From positions 62,001 through 126,000 of the forward strand of contig DATMON010000024.1 of the NCBI GenBank assembly GCA_035568175.1: a stretch of DNA of 64,000 nt, given 5' to 3'. This stretch comes from AV40 sp035568175 (GTDB taxonomy: Bacteria > Verrucomicrobiota > Verrucomicrobiia > Chthoniobacterales > UBA10450). The translations under genes and the position numbers were made by a program. Of the stretch, positions 59,837 through 64,000 are shown in pieces. How positions within the stretch are numbered: position 1 is the stretch's first letter; every line of letters starts with the position of its first letter. The notes beneath the pieces were generated by a model. That model was not told the origin of the DNA. It saw only the letters and a list, made by a program, of their open reading frames with translations, and searched no databases.

Positions 59837-60565
59837 TTTGAATCGTGGACGAATCTTTGAATCCACGCCCAACAACGCTTTCGACCGAAAAATCCTTGCG
59901 CCTTGGGACAAAAAGAACCTGCGCAACTCGGGAGTGAAAAACGAGGAGCCGTCCGGACGCGGATTAAAATCGAGAAGCAACCGGCCGTTCTCGTTCAAGA
60001 AGCGCGTCCGAATGTCGTTGATAAAAAATTCCCAATCGGCGGGCGACCATTCAACACCGTCGCGGACCCGCCCGATCCGGTGAAAACAAATCCGGTGCGC
60101 CGTCGCGAGATCGAATTTCCGGCCGAGATCGGGGAGGGGAGTCTGTCGTTCGATTCGGCCGATCAGGCGCGGAACATCGAGGAGCGCAATGGTCGCGCGG
60201 AAGAGCGGCTCGTGATCGGTATCGAATCCAAGGACGTCGTGGCCGAAAAATTTGGCGACGTAGAGAAAGTAGCCGGCGCCACAGCCAAGATCGACCACGC
60301 GCATTGGTGACGCACGATCGAGCCAAAGGTCTTGCGCGCGCTCGATGTTAATCTCGATCCAGTAAACGACGTCCTCGAAACGGTTGATCCGCGGTGAGCC
60401 TGGCCGATAGGGATATTGCTCGCGCAGCTTTTCGAATTGGGTGCGATCGAGCGTTTGCAGAATGCGCTGTTTGTTGACCGGGTGCGTCAACCGACTGAGA
60501 TGTTCAAACGCGCTGGCGAAGAGCTCTGGTGAAAGTAACTTCTGGAGCTTGCGTGAGAATCTCAT
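59816..60565 (-). CDS. Class I SAM-dependent methyltransferase
   Basis: 249 residues. VVDLGCGAGYFLYVAKFFG is SAM motif I, then GFDTDHEPLF and FDLATAHRICFHRIG. A basic C-terminal tail (RFKRSGRFT) is encoded in part by the repeat element. Substrate unknown; the neighbours suggest a sugar or lipid. Confidence 0.85.
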   Translation of the reverse strand: MRFSRKLQKLLSPELFASAFEHLSRLTHPVNKQRILQTLDRTQFEKLREQYPYRPGSPRINRFEDVVYWIEINIERAQDLWLDRASPMRVVDLGCGAGYFLYVAKFFGHDVLGFDTDHEPLFRATIALLDVPRLIGRIERQTPLPDLGRKFDLATAHRICFHRIGRVRDGVEWSPADWEFFINDIRTRFLNENGRLLLDFNPRPDGSSFFTPELRRFFLSQGARIFRSKALLGVDSKIRPRFKRSGRFT

Positions 60566-60988
60566 TGCTAGATTACCGCATCTATAACACTACACGTCAG
60601 GCGCGTGGATTGCGCAGGAGGGTGCGAGAGCACATTTGGCTTGTCAGAGGCTCGCAGGGCCGTCCAGCGGCGGCCACGCTTAGCTCCGCACGCGAGCGCT
60701 CGACCCGCGTACCCTGCTCGCGTCTGCTGTGCTGTGATAGCATCCGGCGTTGACATATGACAAGAAAATCTACAGCGTCACGCGGCGTAGCACGCGGGGC
60801 GATAACGGCCTCGAGCCGGTACGTTGGCGCAATTTGTGCGCTGGCCTCCACCGCAAAACTTTTCGAGAGCGGCATCGCTCGCGCATTTGTGATATTCTGG
60901 CGGTGGAGGCCAGTGCAAAAATTGTGTCAATCGCCTGCCAACTAATGCTGCGCGCTAAATGACGGACTTTGCTGATCAGCGGTAACAG
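60566..60988. other. Gene-free 423-bp spacer with an inverted repeat
   Basis: No convincing ORF. At 60827-60854 GCGCAATTTGTGCGCTGGCC followed by TCCACCGC faces GCGGTGGAGGCCAGTGCAAA (60900-60919) and AATTGTG; about 26 bp pair imperfectly around a 45-bp centre. The left part (60620-60720) is GC-rich and may hold another repeat. A promoter for the Gfo/Idh operon presumably lies at the right end. Confidence 0.55.
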
Positions 60989-61987
60989 ATGCAACAAGCG
61001 AAACGAATTCTTCTAATCGGGCTCGGGCGTTGGGGTGCAAACCACCTGCGGGTTTTGCAATCGATGCCGATCGACCTTTTTGTGGCCGACAGCGATCCGG
61101 AACGATTGAATTCTGCCCGGGTTTCCCAGAGCCACCGCAGCGCGGACGCACATTCTCTTTTTTCGATCATCGATGCGGCGGTCCTTGTTACGCCAGCGCA
61201 GACTCATTTTGAAATCTGCCGAGACTTGCTCGATGCCGACAAGGACGTCTTTGTCGAAAAGCCGATCAGTTTGAGATCGGCGGAGGCAAAGGAATTGACC
61301 GGGCTGGCGAAACGCAACGGACTGATTTTGCAAGTCGGACACATTTTCCGGTTCGATCCGGCTTCGGTTTGGATGCGCGACGCAATCGCGCAAGGGCGTT
61401 TTGGTGAAATCAAAATGTTGCGCGCCAATTTCAGCGGCTTCAAGCGTCCGAGGCAGGACACGGGCGTGACTTTCGCCGACGGCATCCATTTTATCGATCT
61501 GTTCAAGTTTCTTCTCGGCAAATCACCGCGACGCGTGCATGCCGTGATGCGGAATTTCCTCGGACGCGGGGGTGAGATGGACGACGAATCACTCATTGTC
61601 CTTGAATACAGTGGCGACGGCAGCGCTCCGATTTTGGCGACGATTGAGGCGGGTTACCATTTGCCCGGAAAAATGCGCGAACTTACGATCGTGGGTAAAG
61701 ATTCTTCCGCGGTCTGCGATTACAACGTGGCGCAATACAAAATTAAGACATTCGAAAATCGGCACGTCAGGAGCGGGGCCGAAATAAAAGCAATGGAAGG
61801 AGCGATGCATCAACTCGAGTTTCCCCCCGAAGAGCCGCTGCGCGCGGAATTGACCGCCTTTCTCGACGCGATTGAAACGCGAAGCCAGCCGTTGGTTGAT
61901 GGCGTGGATGGAATGGAAGCAGTGCGAGTCGTTGAAGCCGCGATCGAATCGGCCCGTACCGGAAAGTGGATCGACATCTCCGAGTAA
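60989..61987 (+). CDS. Gfo/Idh/MocA family NAD(P)-dependent sugar oxidoreductase
   Basis: 332 residues. RILLIGLGRWGANHLRVL is the dinucleotide fold, EKPISLRSAEA contains the Lys of the EKP motif, and GVTFADGIHFIDLFKFLLGK the second conserved part. It probably oxidises a nucleotide sugar, as in WlbA-type 3-keto sugar routes. It starts an operon with a DegT aminotransferase, which fits oxidation followed by amination (inference). Confidence 0.9.
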   Translation: MQQAKRILLIGLGRWGANHLRVLQSMPIDLFVADSDPERLNSARVSQSHRSADAHSLFSIIDAAVLVTPAQTHFEICRDLLDADKDVFVEKPISLRSAEAKELTGLAKRNGLILQVGHIFRFDPASVWMRDAIAQGRFGEIKMLRANFSGFKRPRQDTGVTFADGIHFIDLFKFLLGKSPRRVHAVMRNFLGRGGEMDDESLIVLEYSGDGSAPILATIEAGYHLPGKMRELTIVGKDSSAVCDYNVAQYKIKTFENRHVRSGAEIKAMEGAMHQLEFPPEEPLRAELTAFLDAIETRSQPLVDGVDGMEAVRVVEAAIESARTGKWIDISE

Positions 61988-62002
61988 CCGCGATCGAACA
62001 GA

Positions 62003-63121
62003 ATGAAAAAAGTCCCACTCTCCCGCGTTTTCGTGAACGAAGAAGTCCGCGAGGCCGGCATTCGCGCGATGAATTCCGGCTGGTACATTCTGGCGAAGGA
62101 GTGTGAAGCGTTCGAGGCCGAGCTGGCGGCCTACGTTGGAACGAAAGAAGCCGTCCTCTGTTCCAACTGGACGACCGGCGCTTTAATGCTGCACCATGCC
62201 ATGGGCGTTTGTCCGGGCGACGAGATTCTTGTTCCGTCGCACACGGCGTTTCCGTCGATCGAGCCGATGATTCATCGCGGCGCGCGGCCGATCTTCATCG
62301 ACATCGACGAGACTTACTGCATCGATGTCGATCTTCTGGAAGAGTCGATGAGTGCACGCACGGTCGGAATTCTTCCGGTCCATCTTTACGGGCATCCCGC
62401 GAACATGGATGGAATTTTCCTGGCCGCGAAGAAACATGGGCTTTGGGTGGTGGAAGATTGCGCCCAGGCCTTTGGTGCGCAGTATCGCGGCCAACGCGTT
62501 GGGTCGATTGCAGGCGCGGGTGCGTTTTCATTTTTTCCGTCAAAGAATCTCACCGTCATGGGTGATGGGGGCTGTATCACGACGAACGATTCGGCGTTGG
62601 CCGGCAAACTACGAATGCTGCGGGACCATGGCCGAAGCTCGAAGTACGTTCACGACTTCGTCGGTTACAATTTCCGCTTTAACGAAATTCAGGCGGCCAT
62701 CGGCCGAGTCGAGCTGCGTAACATCGACAACTTGAACGAGCATCGGCGCGACATCGCGGCGCGTTACAACGATCGTTTGGAAAGCGTTGTGCAAATCCCA
62801 CCGGAGCGGCCCTGGGCGCGGCATGTTTATCACATGTATGTCATTCGGACCCAGCGGCGTGACGAATTGGCGGAATTTTTGAAAGGCAAAGGCGTCGGCA
62901 CGGGAATTCATTATCCGGTCCCCAATCATCAACAGCCCGCCACCATGAAGCTTTATTCCGACTTACCGCGGTTGCCGAAAACAGAAGCGGCCGTGAACGA
63001 GATTCTTTCGCTCCCGATTTACGGCGACCTGCCGATGGAAGATGTCGATTATGTTTGCGACGCGATCGTCGAGTTCTTCGGCAAGTTCGCCACGGCGAAT
63101 CCGTCCGAAGGCGGAAAATGA
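62003..63121 (+). CDS. DegT/DnrJ/EryC1 family sugar aminotransferase
   Basis: 372 residues. HTAFPSIEPMIHRGARPIFI, VEDCAQAFGAQYRG, SFFPSKNLTVMGDGG (Schiff-base Lys) and YNFRFNEIQAAIGRVEL are the standard motifs. It aminates a keto sugar, perhaps the product of the preceding oxidoreductase. It overlaps the next gene (ATGA). This is a second enzyme of this family, clearly different from the perosamine-type one at 22 kb. Confidence 0.92.
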   Translation: MKKVPLSRVFVNEEVREAGIRAMNSGWYILAKECEAFEAELAAYVGTKEAVLCSNWTTGALMLHHAMGVCPGDEILVPSHTAFPSIEPMIHRGARPIFIDIDETYCIDVDLLEESMSARTVGILPVHLYGHPANMDGIFLAAKKHGLWVVEDCAQAFGAQYRGQRVGSIAGAGAFSFFPSKNLTVMGDGGCITTNDSALAGKLRMLRDHGRSSKYVHDFVGYNFRFNEIQAAIGRVELRNIDNLNEHRRDIAARYNDRLESVVQIPPERPWARHVYHMYVIRTQRRDELAEFLKGKGVGTGIHYPVPNHQQPATMKLYSDLPRLPKTEAAVNEILSLPIYGDLPMEDVDYVCDAIVEFFGKFATANPSEGGK

Positions 63122-63852
63122 CCACGCCGGTACTGAGCGTTGTCATTCCCTGTCACAACGAAGCGGAGAATCTGCGGCCGCTTCTGTCAGCGCTCCACGC
63201 GGCAATCGATCCGCTCGGATTAGATTTTGAAGTCGTAATTACAGACGATTGCAGCACGGACAACTCATGGCAGGTGCTGCAAGAGCTGGCCGCGACCGAT
63301 CCGCGTTTGCGCGCGCAACGCTTCAAGTTCAATTGCGGCGAATCAGCTGCGAGTTGGGCCGGCATGCAATCAGCGCGCGGCCGCTACATCTCGACGCTCG
63401 ATGCAGATTTACAAAACGATCCGAAAGATTTGCCGGCAATGATGGAAGCGCTGAGCGGTGCCGATTGCGTCTGCGGTACCCGGATTGAAACGCGTGGTGA
63501 AGGAGACAGTTGGCTTCGAATTGCTTCATCGCGCATTGCCAATTGGGTCCGCAATAAATTGTCCGGCGAGAACATCACCGACGCCGGCTGCACTTATCGC
63601 GTGTTCAAACGCGAATGCATTTCAAGAATCAAGTTCTTCAACGGCGCGCATCGTTTTCTTCCAACCTTGATCAAGATGGAAGGTTTCACCGTCACCGAAG
63701 TTCCGGTGTCGAACAATCCGCGACACGCGGGAAAAAGTCATTACGGTGTTTGGAATCGTCTGTTTAAGTCCTTTCGTGATTTGCTCGCAGTCCGCTGGAT
63801 GAAATCGAGAAAATTGCACTACGAAATTGCCGAATCGCTTAATTACCCATGA
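63118..63852 (+). CDS. Family 2 glycosyltransferase (dolichol-phosphate mannosyltransferase/ArnC-like)
   Basis: 244 residues. SVVIPCHNEAENLRPLL, ITDDCSTDNSW, TLDADLQNDPKDLP and RIETRGEGDSWLR place it with DPM1/ArnC-type transferases that load a sugar on polyprenyl phosphate. The start ATG overlaps the aminotransferase stop. No membrane helices are seen at its C-terminus. It links the sugar made upstream to the lipid carrier, a donor for ArnT-like enzymes. Confidence 0.9.
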   Translation: MTTPVLSVVIPCHNEAENLRPLLSALHAAIDPLGLDFEVVITDDCSTDNSWQVLQELAATDPRLRAQRFKFNCGESAASWAGMQSARGRYISTLDADLQNDPKDLPAMMEALSGADCVCGTRIETRGEGDSWLRIASSRIANWVRNKLSGENITDAGCTYRVFKRECISRIKFFNGAHRFLPTLIKMEGFTVTEVPVSNNPRHAGKSHYGVWNRLFKSFRDLLAVRWMKSRKLHYEIAESLNYP

Positions 63853-64000
63853 ATACTTCAATCTTTATCGCCGTGACATGGTTCGGCCGGGAACATCGCA
63901 TTCTCGGTCTGGACTGGAATTATCTGGTGATCCTGGGCTTGATCGGGACCGCTACATTCTCGATGCGTTTTCTGGTTCAATGGTGGGCGTCCGAGCGTCA
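63849..64000 (+). CDS. LAB_N (lipid-A-disaccharide synthase N-terminal-like) membrane protein, partial
   Basis: The frame begins MNTSIFIAVTWFGREHRILG, then LVILGLIGTATFSMRFLVQWWASER, the LAB_N signature, and runs past the window end. Small LAB_N proteins often sit between an ArnC-like GT2 and an ArnT-like GT39, supporting a role in transferring a modifying sugar to lipid A. It overlaps the GT2 stop by 4 bp (ATGA). Confidence 0.85.
   Translation, partial: MNTSIFIAVTWFGREHRILGLDWNYLVILGLIGTATFSMRFLVQWWASER

Overview
The window looks like chromosomal DNA of a free-living, probably soil-dwelling member of the Verrucomicrobiota. This is inference. It rests on gene content (endonuclease-type MutL, exosortase with an EpsI-like partner, a secreted protein with a degenerate dockerin-like tail, S46 peptidase, long cyanobacterial/plant-like IspH, S23/IVP four-helix-bundle genes), GC-rich codon use, few clear Shine-Dalgarno motifs, and intergenic spaces packed with short dispersed repeats. 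No rRNA, tRNA, CRISPR array, complete transposase or phage gene was found.

Layout. 1-4.7 kb: an ArnT-like glycosyltransferase cut by the window start, a HIT protein, two membrane-anchored unknowns, and an ErpA/IscA-type Fe-S protein. 4.8-10.1 kb (+): mutL, a WecG/TagA glycosyltransferase, a GDP-mannose 3,5-epimerase-like enzyme, exosortase and its EpsI partner. 10.1-25.7 kb (-): a 16-gene polysaccharide operon read from glf to a transaldolase. It holds a flippase, a polymerase/ligase, four glycosyltransferases, galE, a perosamine-type aminotransferase with an N-acetyltransferase, and a full set for GDP-activated heptose (SIS isomerase, GHMP kinase, HAD phosphatase, nucleotidyltransferase). 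26-32.2 kb: a secreted arylsulfotransferase-like protein, a beta-helix protein, a methyltransferase and GDP-mannose 4,6-dehydratase. 32.7-45 kb: glnB, an intact S23/IVP-type gene, uppP, an M23 peptidase, purA, uppS, hemW, a DUF362 protein, a squalene/phytoene synthase, a family-4 uracil-DNA glycosylase, queA, a thioesterase and a lipoprotein. 45-53 kb: opcA-zwf, an unusual in-frame low-molecular-weight phosphatase/serine hydroxymethyltransferase fusion, an LpxL-type acyltransferase, an L,D-transpeptidase and ispH. 53-59.8 kb: a Cys-rich duplicated protein, DoxX, dienelactone hydrolase, carbonic anhydrase, S46 peptidase, a GIY-YIG protein and a sulfotransferase. 60-64 kb: a methyltransferase, then a tightly overlapping Gfo/Idh-aminotransferase-GT2-LAB_N operon running off the end.

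How it works together. Most of the window serves the cell surface. GDP-sugar routes (galactose-type by GME, perosamine by Gmd plus aminotransferase, heptose by the Hdd set) and UDP-galactofuranose (GalE, Glf) feed glycosyltransferases. UppS and UppP make and recycle the lipid carrier, Wzx and Wzy export and polymerise, and exosortase/EpsI points to protein sorting linked with exopolysaccharide.

The most unusual content is non-coding. Three S23/IVP four-helix-bundle loci (two decayed, one intact) each lie between inverted arrays of 7- or 8-bp phased degenerate units, and an empty inverted array lies between erpA and mutL. A second, modular hairpin family (terminal motif GGTAGGGGCG...CGCCCCTACC) has entered the mutL linker in frame and sits on the 3' ends of several genes. 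Other short repeats occur inside hemW, erpA and a sulfotransferase gene.
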